Shown here piece by piece: positions 47,167 through 55,596 of a stretch of 64,000 bases of DNA. The DNA is from Rhodohalobacter sulfatireducens (GTDB lineage Bacteria > Bacteroidota > Rhodothermia > Balneolales > Balneolaceae): assembly GCF_022012475.1 (NCBI RefSeq), contig NZ_JAKLWS010000008.1:108566-172565 (forward strand). The letters are read 5' to 3'. Each line of letters opens with the position of its first letter. The stretch's first letter is position 1. A model generated the notes under the pieces. It ran no database searches and was not told the origin of the DNA. It saw nothing but the letters and a program-made list of their open reading frames with translations. Made by a program: the position numbers and the translations under genes.

Positions 47167-48843
47167 ATGACTAAACTCAACAAATACAGCTCCAGATTAA
47201 CCGAAGAACAGTCTCAGGTAGGCTCAAAAGCGATGCTTTATGCCACCGGTTTGAGCGAGGAAGACATGAAAAAAGCCCAGGTTGGAATCGCAAGTACCGG
47301 GTGGGACGGCAATCCGTGCAACATGCATTTGAACGGTTTGGCCTCTGTGATCAAAGAAAATGTATGGGAAAATGACCTTGTTGGATTCGTATTTCATACC
47401 ATTGGAGTCAGTGACGGAATCTCCATGGGAACGCAGGGGATGAAGTTTTCACTGCCGTCGCGAGACATTATTGCCGATTCCATCGAAACGGTGATGCAGG
47501 CGCAATGGTATGATGCAAACATATCAGTCGTAGGATGTGATAAAAATATGCCGGGATCGATAATGGCAATGGCACGGCTCAACCGTCCTTCAATCATGGT
47601 TTACGGGGGGACAATTCGACCCGGAAATCTGAATGGTGAGAAACTGGATATTGTCTCGGCGTTTGAATCGTACGGAAAACTTCTTTCTAATGAGATTGAT
47701 GAAGAGCAGATGCACCAGGTTTTAAAACACGCTTGTCCCGGAGCGGGAGCTTGCGGCGGGATGTATACAGCTAACACGATGGCTTCTGCCATTGAGACGA
47801 TGGGAATGAGTCTTCCCTTCAGTTCATCCATCCCGGCCACGCACCAGGAGAAAGTGAATGAGTGTAAACGTGCGGGTAAAGCGATCCGCAATCTTCTCGA
47901 AAAAGATCTGAAACCGCTCGACATTATCAACAAAAAGTCGATTGAAAATGCGGTGACGATGATTATCGCGTTGGGGGGATCAACAAATGCCGTGATGCAT
48001 ATGCTGGCGATTGCCCGTGCTGCCAAAGTTGATTTTACAATTGACGACTTCCAGGAAGTCAGCGACCGAACTCCTTTCCTTGCCGACCTGAAACCGAGCG
48101 GAAAATATGTGATGGAAGACCTCTATAATGCGGGCGGTGTTCCGGCGGTTCAAAAACTTCTGTTTGATGAAGGATTTCTACACGAAGGATGCATGACGGT
48201 AACCGGCAATACACTTGAAGAAAATGTTGCCGATGTGCCCGGATTGCTGGAAGAACAAAAAGTGATACAACCGATTTCCGATCCTGTGAAGAAAACGGGT
48301 CACCTGCAGATTCTCTACGGAAATCTCTCACCTCAAGGAAGTGTGGCAAAGATCACCGGGAAAGAAGGAACCACATTTAAAGGAACCGCACGGGTGTTTG
48401 AGTCTGAGGAGGATGCCCTCAAGGGAATTCGGGGCGGTAAAGTAAAAAAAGGAGATGTGGTTGTGATTCGCTACGAAGGCCCCAAAGGCGGGCCCGGCAT
48501 GCGCGAGATGCTCTCCATCACTGCAGCCATCATGGGAGCGGGACTCGGCAAAGATGTTGCCCTGATTACCGACGGACGCTTCTCCGGAGGAACTCACGGT
48601 TTTGTGATCGGACACATCACACCCGAAGCTCAACTCGGCGGAACCATCGGACTGCTGCAAGATGACGACATCATCGAAATCGACGCCGACGAACGAACCC
48701 TTAACGTTCAACTCTCAGACGAAGAGATCGAAGATCGACGTAAAAACTGGAACGCCCCCGACCTGAAAGTCCAAAGCGGTTCTCTTTACAAATATGCGAA
48801 ATTGGTTTCGACGGCGTCTGAAGGGTGCGTTACGGATTTGTAA
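47167..48843 (+). CDS. ilvD: dihydroxy-acid dehydratase
   Basis: The 558-residue Fe-S enzyme carries out the third common step of Ile/Val synthesis. Cluster and active-site motifs are [32 protein letters not shown] and [20 protein letters not shown]. The C-terminal [17 protein letters not shown] is present. It is divergent from the ilvB operon, so a shared 513-bp control region serves both; together they complete the pathway except for transaminase. Confidence 0.97.
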   Translation: MTKLNKYSSRLTEEQSQVGSKAMLYATGLSEEDMKKAQVGIASTGWDGNPCNMHLNGLASVIKENVWENDLVGFVFHTIGVSDGISMGTQGMKFSLPSRDIIADSIETVMQAQWYDANISVVGCDKNMPGSIMAMARLNRPSIMVYGGTIRPGNLNGEKLDIVSAFESYGKLLSNEIDEEQMHQVLKHACPGAGACGGMYTANTMASAIETMGMSLPFSSSIPATHQEKVNECKRAGKAIRNLLEKDLKPLDIINKKSIENAVTMIIALGGSTNAVMHMLAIARAAKVDFTIDDFQEVSDRTPFLADLKPSGKYVMEDLYNAGGVPAVQKLLFDEGFLHEGCMTVTGNTLEENVADVPGLLEEQKVIQPISDPVKKTGHLQILYGNLSPQGSVAKITGKEGTTFKGTARVFESEEDALKGIRGGKVKKGDVVVIRYEGPKGGPGMREMLSITAAIMGAGLGKDVALITDGRFSGGTHGFVIGHITPEAQLGGTIGLLQDDDIIEIDADERTLNVQLSDEEIEDRRKNWNAPDLKVQSGSLYKYAKLVSTASEGCVTDL

Positions 48844-48866
48844 AACGGCATGCTGAGCCGTTCCCT

Positions 48867-49000
48867 CATTGCGAGGGAGCCTGTGAGCACTACAATCTCC
48901 AAACATTTCCCCGTGCCCCTCAGACGATACACCGCCTGTCCCGAACCGTCGGGGCGGTTTCATTAACCACCGGGCGCAGAGATTCGCAGAGAGATTGTTC
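48867..49000. repeat. dispersed repeat family 1, copy after ilvD
   Basis: It begins TCATTGCGAGGGAG, passes CAATCTCC and CCCCGTGCCCCTCAG, has an inserted CCCGAACCGTCGGG hairpin and GGCGGTTTCATTAACC, and ends GCGCAGAGATTCGCAGAGAG. The rest of the 400-bp gap up to 49243 shows only a weak hairpin GAGCAGGG/CCCTGTTC near 49141 and no gene. Confidence 0.8.
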
Positions 49001-49243
49001 GGGACCGATGCCACAGGCTCTATATCCTTAGGCCATAGAAAACAGCAAATTTATAAGGAATGCAAAGGTATCTGTATTGTGCGCTCATTATCTTTTATTC
49101 CCACGGCATATAAATATCTATAACTAACGGTAAAAACCGAAGAGCAGGGGGGCATTACCCTGTTCATTTTTATTTAACATTGAACAGAAAAATTTGAAAC
49201 GATCATACCTTCTTTCACAATTTAGTTTTAAAAAATCCTCACG

Positions 49244-50254
49244 ATGATGCATACATACCTCAAAAAGACAGCCTGGTTGATACCCGTTGTGATTCTAATT
49301 CTTAGTTCTTCCTGTGGACGGTACACTACTCAAAATAATTCGACAGGAAATGACCACTATTCGCAGGCAACAGCTACACCCGGGTGGTACAATCCCGAAT
49401 CAATGGATACACTCACCGTTGTGACATGGAATATTGAACACTTTGTTGATGAGTTCGATAACCCCTATATCGATAACGACCGCGAAAATAACCCACCGGA
49501 AGACATTGCGGAGCGGCGCTCCCTTTTGGCAGACGCTCTGCGAGTATTGAATGCCGATATTGTGGTATTCCAGGAACTGGAGAGTGACAGTTATCTTCGT
49601 CAGCTCGCCGAAAACGAGTTTCCCGAACTGGGATACGAGGTATTTGCAGCGCTCGAGAGTGCCGACTGGTATATGAATGTGGTAATGATGAGCCGCATAC
49701 CTCTTGGCATATTTCACAGCTATGCACATGTAAATACACCCTTGACGGGTCAAACCGACGAGGAAGGCCACGCCGAGTCGCAAACCTTTATCAATAACCG
49801 GATGTGGACCGCTGAGATCTTGGTGAACCCTGATTATCGGTTCACCCTGACCGGGCTCCACCTGAAAGCCGGCCGCGGAGAGCGCAATGAAGCCTGGCGA
49901 ATCGGGCAGATCGATCTTCTTCGTGAACACTTTGAATCCCTGGTGGTATCCAATCAGCAAAAGAATATGTTGGTAGTAGGTGATCTGAATACTCCCCCCG
50001 GCAGCCGGGAGTTCAATCGCCTACTAGGTGACGAACAGCCGCATTTTTTTGATCCGCTGCAAGGAAGTGGCTCGTTCTCACATCCGTCTGACTCCCTTTT
50101 CTGGAGGATCGATCACATCTTACCAAACAGACAGATGGAGCCTGAACTGGTACCCGGAAGTGTGAAGGTAGCCGAACCGCTCGACAGGGAACAGATGATT
50201 CGCATCAGCGATCACCTGCCAATCGTTGCACGGTTTGTAACAACTGACAAGTAA
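49244..50254 (+). CDS. endonuclease/exonuclease/phosphatase-fold lipoprotein
   Basis: The 336-residue protein has a lipoprotein signal (LIPVVILILSSSC). Its EEP fold has TWNIEHFVDEFDNP, the metal Glu in VFQELESDSYL, the catalytic His region TGLHLKAGRGERN, GDLNTPPGSREF and the final ISDHLPIVARF. Family members cleave phosphodiesters in DNA, inositol phosphates or sphingomyelin. Membrane anchoring suggests an extracytoplasmic role such as nucleic acid or phosphate scavenging. Substrate unknown. Confidence 0.9.
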   Translation: MMHTYLKKTAWLIPVVILILSSSCGRYTTQNNSTGNDHYSQATATPGWYNPESMDTLTVVTWNIEHFVDEFDNPYIDNDRENNPPEDIAERRSLLADALRVLNADIVVFQELESDSYLRQLAENEFPELGYEVFAALESADWYMNVVMMSRIPLGIFHSYAHVNTPLTGQTDEEGHAESQTFINNRMWTAEILVNPDYRFTLTGLHLKAGRGERNEAWRIGQIDLLREHFESLVVSNQQKNMLVVGDLNTPPGSREFNRLLGDEQPHFFDPLQGSGSFSHPSDSLFWRIDHILPNRQMEPELVPGSVKVAEPLDREQMIRISDHLPIVARFVTTDK

Positions 50255-50348
50255 ACTAGTAGGGAATTTTACAGCCTTGTAAAATGCACGAAATATTTGA
50301 ACGGTTTGTTCTGACGGTAGCAGAAAACTATGAATAAAATTCAGCCAA

Positions 50349-50828
50349 ATGAGTAGGAACGAGAGTTTTGAGGACCGAATTGCACTAACCTATTTCGACA
50401 AAATTGATAGAACCATCAGTAACTGGATGGCCAGGACCGGGATTACCGTTCTTCGTGTGGGCCTGGGTATCATATTTATCTGGTTTGGAGTTCTCAAATT
50501 TTTCCCGGGACTCAGCCCCGCAGAAGAGCTGGTTCGAAACACTGTTTATTTCGTATCCCCCGACCTTTTTATACCGGTACTTGCTGCATGGGAAACCCTG
50601 ATTGGGCTTGGACTGATCTCCGGAAAGTTTATGAGGCTGACATTACTTTTACTCTTTCTGCAGATGCCCGGAACTGCACTTCCCCTTGTATTACTCCCCG
50701 ACGTGGTCTGGACCAGTTTCCCATTCGGCTTGACGCTTGAGGGGCAATACATCATCAAAAACCTGGTGTTGATCGGTGCCGGATTAGTACTCGGCGGCCG
50801 TGTCCGCAGCCGGTTAACGGATGAGTAA
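50349..50828 (+). CDS. DoxX/YkgB-like inner-membrane protein
   Basis: The 159-residue four-helix membrane protein has [19 protein letters not shown], then [30 protein letters not shown] and a C-terminal [19 protein letters not shown]. This layout matches YkgB/DUF417 and the wider DoxX superfamily. Role in redox or stress physiology is suggested for relatives but unproven. Starts 94 bp after the nuclease-fold gene on the same strand. Confidence 0.8.
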   Translation: MSRNESFEDRIALTYFDKIDRTISNWMARTGITVLRVGLGIIFIWFGVLKFFPGLSPAEELVRNTVYFVSPDLFIPVLAAWETLIGLGLISGKFMRLTLLLLFLQMPGTALPLVLLPDVVWTSFPFGLTLEGQYIIKNLVLIGAGLVLGGRVRSRLTDE

Positions 50829-50863
50829 GTTTGGATATAGTAGATGATGATTACGAATAGATT

Positions 50864-50980
50864 GTCATTGTCAGAGAGCTGGCGACTGTTGCAACCTCAA
50901 TTTTCCCCCGCGCCCCTCAGCGTTCACCGCGGTTCAATTAAACCGCCGAGTGCGCTGAGTGTCGCGGAAGGAATGTTTTG
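50864..50980. repeat. dispersed repeat family 1, copy after the DoxX-like gene
   Basis: TCATTGTCAGAGAG, CAACCTCAATTTTCCCCCGCG, CTCAGCGTTCACCGCGGTTC, AATTAAACCGCCGAGTGCG, then CTGAGTGTCGCGG. This copy lacks the inserted CCCGAACCGTCGGG hairpin. The following 250 bp up to the next start hold a weak GACCGTAGGTTGACGGAC element near 51074 but no gene. Confidence 0.8.
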
Positions 50981-51229
50981 GCCCTATCCCCTGCCTTCAC
51001 CGAAACTTTAAGAATTCGATTTTTAAATTTTTTCAAAGGCACTGTGCAGGCAGGCCCGGCCCCTTCCCTATCCGACCGTAGGTTGACGGACAATGAAGGA
51101 CAAGCTCTAATTAAAATTTCCTCTTTGGGGCATGTTTTTCGTCATAGAGAATATATAGCGTGGGTCCGACTGGAATTAAGCAGATCATTTTTATACAATG
51201 GTGTTACCAATTCAAAAAATCAGTCTTCC

Positions 51230-52285
51230 ATGAAAAAAGCCATTCTCTCTGTTTTGCTTTCCTTAATGCTCATTTCAACTCTCCACGCCCAGGAGATGCA
51301 AGAGTGTTTCCCGGAGGAGTTGTTGCCGGATCACATCACCCAGCTCACCGATTTTGGTCAGCGGAGTGAATGGTCGCACGACGGGGAGCGGGTCTTTTTT
51401 GTGGACAGGGCCGGCGGCGAGGTGTTTATGGTGAATGTGAACACCAAAGAGACCACCCGAATTACAGACGAGAACACACGACCCGAAGGACACGGCTACT
51501 ACCGTGTCTTTGAACTGTGGAACGGTGATCTGCTTCTGGGCCACGGACCGGAACGCCACGTTCTGTACTTCCAGATTTTAGACGAGAGCCTCGAATTCCC
51601 CGCCCAACCCATTGAAGGTGAAAACTTTGATGAAGGCCCGGCCGTCTCGCGAAAAACCAACAGGATTGCCTGGACCCTTCCGGAACAGGAAGAAATTTAC
51701 TTCGGAGAGATTGTGTATGATGAGGAGGGTCAACCCGATATTGCCAACAAAGAACTACTGGTGGATAACAGCAAGGTGGTGGATACGGATGGCAACCAAT
51801 ACGAGGAGATTCTCGAATCGCAGGATTGGGCGCCGGGCGAAGAGAACGTGCTCGTCTGGAACCAGTACCACCGGAATGACCACGGCTTCCGCGCTGATAT
51901 TATGAGCATTGACCTGGAGACACACACGATTGTTAACCACACCAAGACAGACCACCTCTACCACGAGGCAGAGGGAATTTTTCCCGACATTGAGACGACC
52001 TACACCCTGGTAGAATCCGACCAGCACAATCCCACCAGCGGTACCGGCACGATTGACCTCTACAAACTGGAAATTGACCGCGACGCAGCCATAAACTCCG
52101 ACTCCTACAATCTTGATGATTACATGGAACGCCTCACCTTCTTCAGTGACACCGAAGGCTTCCGCTCCAGCAACGGTGTGATTAGCGATGATGGAAACCG
52201 GATGGTGTTCCAGGGTTCCATTTCAGGAAGTGATGCCGGCGTGGGATGTGGGCTTTATCTCTACGATTTTCGGCATGAAAAGTGA
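51230..52285 (+). CDS. secreted TolB-like beta-propeller protein
   Basis: The 351-residue protein starts at ATG 51230 with a clear Sec signal (MKKAILSVLLSLMLISTLHA-Q). The frame is open 84 codons further upstream, but that part runs through repeat DNA and would displace the signal peptide. PD40/TolB-type blades follow: ITQLTDFGQRSEWSHDGERV, EGPAVSRKTNRIAWTLPEQ and GVISDDGNRMVFQG. It resembles periplasmic proteins annotated as TolB-like hydrolases; activity unknown. A 38-codon duplicate of its 3' end lies just after the next repeat. Confidence 0.85.
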   Translation: MKKAILSVLLSLMLISTLHAQEMQECFPEELLPDHITQLTDFGQRSEWSHDGERVFFVDRAGGEVFMVNVNTKETTRITDENTRPEGHGYYRVFELWNGDLLLGHGPERHVLYFQILDESLEFPAQPIEGENFDEGPAVSRKTNRIAWTLPEQEEIYFGEIVYDEEGQPDIANKELLVDNSKVVDTDGNQYEEILESQDWAPGEENVLVWNQYHRNDHGFRADIMSIDLETHTIVNHTKTDHLYHEAEGIFPDIETTYTLVESDQHNPTSGTGTIDLYKLEIDRDAAINSDSYNLDDYMERLTFFSDTEGFRSSNGVISDDGNRMVFQGSISGSDAGVGCGLYLYDFRHEK

Positions 52286-52293
52286 ATTTTAGC

Positions 52294-52415
52294 TGTCATT
52301 GCCAGTGAATGTGCGAGCTCGACAAACCTCATATTTTTCTCCGCGTCCCTCCGCTTTCACTGCATTTCAATCAAACCGCTGAATTCACAGAACCGCAGAG
52401 GGATTGTTTTGGGAT
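52294..52415. repeat. dispersed repeat family 1, copy splitting a gene from its duplicated tail
   Basis: TGTCATTGCCAGTGAATG, TATTTTTCTCCGCGTCCCTC, CACTGCATTTCAATCAAACC, GCTGAATTCACAGAACCGCA and GAGGGATTGTTTTGGGA. It sits exactly between the stop of the TolB-like gene and the copied 3' end. Confidence 0.8.
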
Positions 52416-52418
52416 TCT

Positions 52419-52535
52419 ACCAGTAACGGTATCATCAGCGATGACGGAAACCGGTTGGTGTTCCAGGGATCGATTTCAGAAAGCGATGCCGGGGTTGGTT
52501 GTGGACTTTATTTATATGATTTACGGCACGAATAA
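52419..52535 (+). pseudogene. duplicated 3' end of the TolB-like gene
   Basis: The codons read TSNGIISDDGNRLVFQGSIS, then ESDAGVGCGLYLYDLRHE and a stop. The intact gene ends SSNGVISDDGNRMVFQGSIS / GSDAGVGCGLYLYDFRHEK. All 38 codons are open; substitutions are mostly synonymous or conservative. It has no start of its own. Confidence 0.92.
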
Positions 52536-52618
52536 CGAATATTGAACAAGGATTTCAGAATGTTGAAGCACTTTTGATTCCGTGTTCGTTATTCCTTCTT
52601 GGATATTCGATATTCGAA
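52536..52618. repeat. dispersed palindromic repeat family 3 (ATATTGAACAAGG / TCGTTATTCCTT)
   Basis: CGAATATTGAACAAGGATTT then GTTGAAGCACTTTTGATTCC and TTCGTTATTCC...GATATTCGATATTCG form an imperfect palindrome. A related copy is at 55001-55078. The remaining ~90 bp before the B12 gene contain its presumed promoter; no cobalamin riboswitch core is visible. Confidence 0.7.
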
Positions 52619-52707
52619 AGCCTTCTCTCTGTATCTAAGTTAAAAAAATATTATCTTTCCAATCATCACTAAACTTATGTGCCCCAAGGTAAAGCATAGG
52701 AAAAGAT

Positions 52708-53769
52708 ATGACTTCAGTCTATTCTGACAAGTCTCTAGAGTATCTGCTCGAACGCAATCAACATAGAATCGTTCAGAGCATGACAGATCAACTGAATCAA
52801 AAAACAGGTATAGAAATCAGTGAAAAGAGTTTTGACTGGGAAGCCCACCTGAATCTGTATTACCAGCATTTCACCCAGGCCATAGTCAATTCTAATCCGC
52901 AGTTATTTCTCGAATTTCTCTCCTGGGCTCGTTCCGTTCAGAAAAGCCGGAATATGAGCAAGAAAACCTTTAGGGAAATATTGAATCGATTCGATGCCGA
53001 ATTAAGTAATTCTCTGGATATTGCAGCAAAAGAGCAGGCCATCGAATTTTTACACACTGTGATGGATGAGAAACCCATTACAAATGGTGAAATCGAATCG
53101 TATATCAAGAGAGAAAATGAATATGGAGATTTAGCGGTCTCCTATTTCGACAGTTTGATGGATGGTGACCGGAAAACAGCCAGCCAACTGATCCTGGATG
53201 CGGTTGAGGAAGATGGCGTTTCCGTAAAAGATATCTACATGCATGTTTTCCAGCCTTCTCAATACGAAGTTGGCAGGCTTTGGCAGATCAATGAGATTAG
53301 CGTTGCGCAGGAGCATTTCTGTACAGCCGCTACCCAGCTGATCATGTCTCAGCTCTATCCGCACATCTTCAATACAGAACGGGTTGGCAAGAGTATTGTA
53401 GCTACCACAATTGGAGGCGACTTGCATGAAATTGGTATTCGAATGGTCAGTGACTTTTTTGAAATGGAAGGATGGGACACCTTTTACCTGGGAGCCAATT
53501 CTCCTGCAGCAGACGTAATGGACGAAATCATCCACAGAGAAGCAGACATACTTGCCGTATCTGTAACGATGAGCAATTTTTTAAGCAATGCAAAAGAGTT
53601 GATACAATCCGTAAGGCAAAATCTTGAATGTGGAGATGTCAAGATTTTAATCGGTGGCAGGCCTTTTAAAATCTATGATTCATTTTGGGAAAAATTCGGT
53701 GCCGACGGATTTGCCGGTAATGCCCATGAGGCCGTTGAAATTGCAAACAGGCTAACCTCAACCAAATGA
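52708..53769 (+). CDS. cobalamin-binding (CarH/MetH-type) sensor protein
   Basis: The 353-residue cytoplasmic protein has no membrane segment. Residues 1-~130 form a helical domain I do not recognise, with no helix-turn-helix signature. A B12-binding helical cap follows (about 140-215) with the Wx9EH motif (W192, E202, H203; WQINEISVAQEH) typical of CarH-type photoreceptors. Then comes a Rossmann cobalamin domain with DLHEIG (lower ligand H240) and the SVTMSNFL and ILIGGRPF loops. The residue after the Trp is Gln193, whereas Thermus CarH has the His used for light-state bis-His ligation. It overlaps the following histidine kinase by 4 nt. Likely a B12-based, possibly light-responsive, input protein. 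Confidence 0.88.
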   Translation: MTSVYSDKSLEYLLERNQHRIVQSMTDQLNQKTGIEISEKSFDWEAHLNLYYQHFTQAIVNSNPQLFLEFLSWARSVQKSRNMSKKTFREILNRFDAELSNSLDIAAKEQAIEFLHTVMDEKPITNGEIESYIKRENEYGDLAVSYFDSLMDGDRKTASQLILDAVEEDGVSVKDIYMHVFQPSQYEVGRLWQINEISVAQEHFCTAATQLIMSQLYPHIFNTERVGKSIVATTIGGDLHEIGIRMVSDFFEMEGWDTFYLGANSPAADVMDEIIHREADILAVSVTMSNFLSNAKELIQSVRQNLECGDVKILIGGRPFKIYDSFWEKFGADGFAGNAHEAVEIANRLTSTK

Positions 53770-54986
53770 ACTCTAAAAATAAAAAACTGGGTGTTGCTTT
53801 CACATGTAATGTAGAGGGCAAGGTAAAAGATATCGTGAGCGATACCTGCGGTTTCTTCGATGAGAAAGGTGAAGGAAATCTTTTGACTACATTGGTAGAC
53901 ACCGAAAGTATTGAGAAAGCCCTGAATTTCCTGGAATTCATTAAAGAACATGATACAGCTCATAACTGGGAGTTTTTCTTTGAGAATAATCAATATGATA
54001 TAGACACCTTGTACTTTTCCGGGGCTAAAAATGGCGATGAGATATTTGTCATCGGCACATCTAAAAAAGATGATGACGAGTTTCTCGACGAGTTGATGAA
54101 AATAAACAATGAGCATCTAAATACACTACGCTCGCTTATGAAGGAGTCTTCCCTCGAAAAGGGAAAAAAGAGTCGCAGTCAGGACAATAAATTATTTACA
54201 GAACTCAGCAAGCTGAACAACGATCTTGCAAGCGCTCAACGTGAACTAGCCAAAAAAACGGCTGAGCTTGAAAAACTGAATGAGGTAAAAAATGAGATGC
54301 TGGGCATGGCATCACACGACTTGCGTAACCCGCTCAGTGCAATTATGTCTCTCAGTGAAATCATGCTGGATGAAAAGGATCAAGATTTTCAAAACCTGTC
54401 GGGTGAACAGAAGGAGTTTCTGAAACAGATACACAGATCCAGCCAGTTCATGTTATCGATCATTGAAGAAATGCTGGATATATCCAAGATTGAATCCGGG
54501 AAAATAAACCTGGACCCGGACCTGATTGACATGGAACGACTGGTGTCCCATTCTTTGAATTTAAACCGAAGGCTTGCCGAAAAGAAAGAGATATCTCTTG
54601 AATTTACAGAGCCTGTACAAGAGATGGAGATTACAGCGGATGCACAGAAACTGGAACAGGTACTCAACAACCTGATCACCAACGCCATTAAATACTCCCA
54701 CTCGGGTACTCACATTACGGTTCGAATTCAGAGAGAAGATGAAGACTCAATCATCCTCTCTGTAGAGGATGCAGGCCAGGGGATCCCGGAAAAAGAGCAG
54801 AAGAACCTGTTTAAACCGTTCAGTAAAACGAGCGTGAAAGCGACCGGCGGTGAGATGAGTACCGGCCTGGGGCTTGCCATTACCCGCCGAATTGTAGAAG
54901 CGCACGGCGGCGAGATCTGGGTAGAGAGTGAAGTGGGAAAAGGATCAACGTTCTTTGTTAGGCTTCCAACGGATGCAGCTGAGTAA
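53766..54986 (+). CDS. sensor histidine kinase with N-terminal PAS-like domain
   Basis: The 406-residue cytoplasmic kinase has a PAS-like sensor (about 5-105: VEGKVKDIVSDTCGFF, LTTLVDTESIEKALNFLEFI). A coiled coil follows (~130-178: LNNDLASAQRELAKKTAELE), then HisKA with the phospho-His at 184 (MASHDLRNPLSAI). HATPase has the N box (LNNLITNAIKYS), G1 (VEDAGQGIP) and G2 (GLGLAI). The start ATG lies inside the stop region of the B12 gene (ATGA), implying coupled translation. No response regulator gene is in the window. Confidence 0.93.
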   Translation: MNSKNKKLGVAFTCNVEGKVKDIVSDTCGFFDEKGEGNLLTTLVDTESIEKALNFLEFIKEHDTAHNWEFFFENNQYDIDTLYFSGAKNGDEIFVIGTSKKDDDEFLDELMKINNEHLNTLRSLMKESSLEKGKKSRSQDNKLFTELSKLNNDLASAQRELAKKTAELEKLNEVKNEMLGMASHDLRNPLSAIMSLSEIMLDEKDQDFQNLSGEQKEFLKQIHRSSQFMLSIIEEMLDISKIESGKINLDPDLIDMERLVSHSLNLNRRLAEKKEISLEFTEPVQEMEITADAQKLEQVLNNLITNAIKYSHSGTHITVRIQREDEDSIILSVEDAGQGIPEKEQKNLFKPFSKTSVKATGGEMSTGLGLAITRRIVEAHGGEIWVESEVGKGSTFFVRLPTDAAE

Positions 54987-55000
54987 TGTTGGTTTCTTTT

Positions 55001-55078
55001 GAATATCGATATCGAACAAGAATTTAAGAATGATGAAGGGGTAGAAGTTCGAAATTCGTTATTCTTTATTCGATATTT
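55001..55078. repeat. dispersed palindromic repeat family 3, second copy
   Basis: GAATATCGATATCGAACAAG, AATTTAAGAATGATGAAGG, then TTCGTTATTCTTTATTCGAT. It is imperfectly self-complementary and related to 52536-52618. Confidence 0.7.
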
Positions 55079-55090
55079 ATGATTCTTCTG

Positions 55091-55251
55091 TCATTGCGAG
55101 GAAGAGCGGACCCACAACGCGACCCCGTGGGGATACCATTGGCACAATCCCCATATTTTTCTCCGCGTCCACCAGACGGTTCACTGCCTGCCCCGAACCG
55201 TCGGGGCGGTTCAATTAAACCGCTGAGTGCACAGAGAGCCGCAGAGTGATT
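55091..55251. repeat. dispersed repeat family 1, copy after the histidine kinase
   Basis: TCATTGCGAGGAAGAGCGGA, CACAATCCCCATATTTTTCT, CCGCGTCCACCAGACGGTTC, the inserted CCCCGAACCGTCGGGG hairpin, GGTTCAATTAAACCGCTGAG and GAGCCGCAGAGTGATT. It is the longest copy in the window. Confidence 0.82.
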
Positions 55252-55310
55252 ATGGAACTGGCATCCCATCAAACATATTTCTGAAGCAATTCCAAGGTGT
55301 GTATTATGAA

Positions 55311-55504
55311 TGATAAATTCCTGAAATATTGATCTTTTCCTGCGATATTTTATGAATGCGATGTCTAATTAAATCACACTAAAAACCTGTCAACCGGTGG
55401 GAGATAAAATCAAAACGACGTGGGGCGAAAACTTGGATCCCGAAAATGTGTGGGATGCCTATCCGCGGTCGATGATGCAGCAGGATGAATACCAGGAGCA
55501 TTAA
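55311..55504 (+). pseudogene. 5' remnant of a GH2 hydrolase gene
   Basis: 55391-55504 reads QPVGDKIKTTWGENLDPENV, WDAYPRSMMQQDEYQEH, stop. The intact GH2 at 59597 has QPAGDKIKTEWGENLDPDNV, WDAYPRPMMERSEW right after its signal peptide. The non-coding stretch before it (AAATTCCTGAAATATTGATC, TGCGATATT) also matches the region upstream of the intact gene (59420-59453), while the signal-peptide part is deleted. A remnant of the gene's 5' end, about 4.2 kb from the intact copy and in the same direction. Confidence 0.92.
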
Positions 55505-55505
55505 A

Positions 55506-55546
55506 TAAAAAGGCACTCCCCGCTGTCAACAGAGGAGCGCCTTCAT
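55506..55546 (-). terminator. rho-independent terminator of the cupredoxin-like gene
   Basis: In the minus direction AAGGCGCTCC pairs with GGAGTGCCTT (10 bp with one G-U), followed by TTTATTTAA. In the plus direction the wobble becomes an A-C mismatch, so it favours the minus strand gene ending at 55597. Confidence 0.85.
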
Positions 55547-55596
55547 CATAAATCACACTGCTATGATGTATGTTTAGGTTACGAGTATAATTTTGA

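Noticed and set aside
50978..51229. 84-codon upstream extension of the TolB-like gene
   Set aside because: It runs through repeat-like DNA and would place the clear Sec signal peptide inside the protein; ATG 51230 gives a normal secreted protein.
52619..52707. Cobalamin riboswitch before the B12-binding gene
   Set aside because: The space is too short (about 90 bp after the palindrome) and no B12-box-like core is seen.
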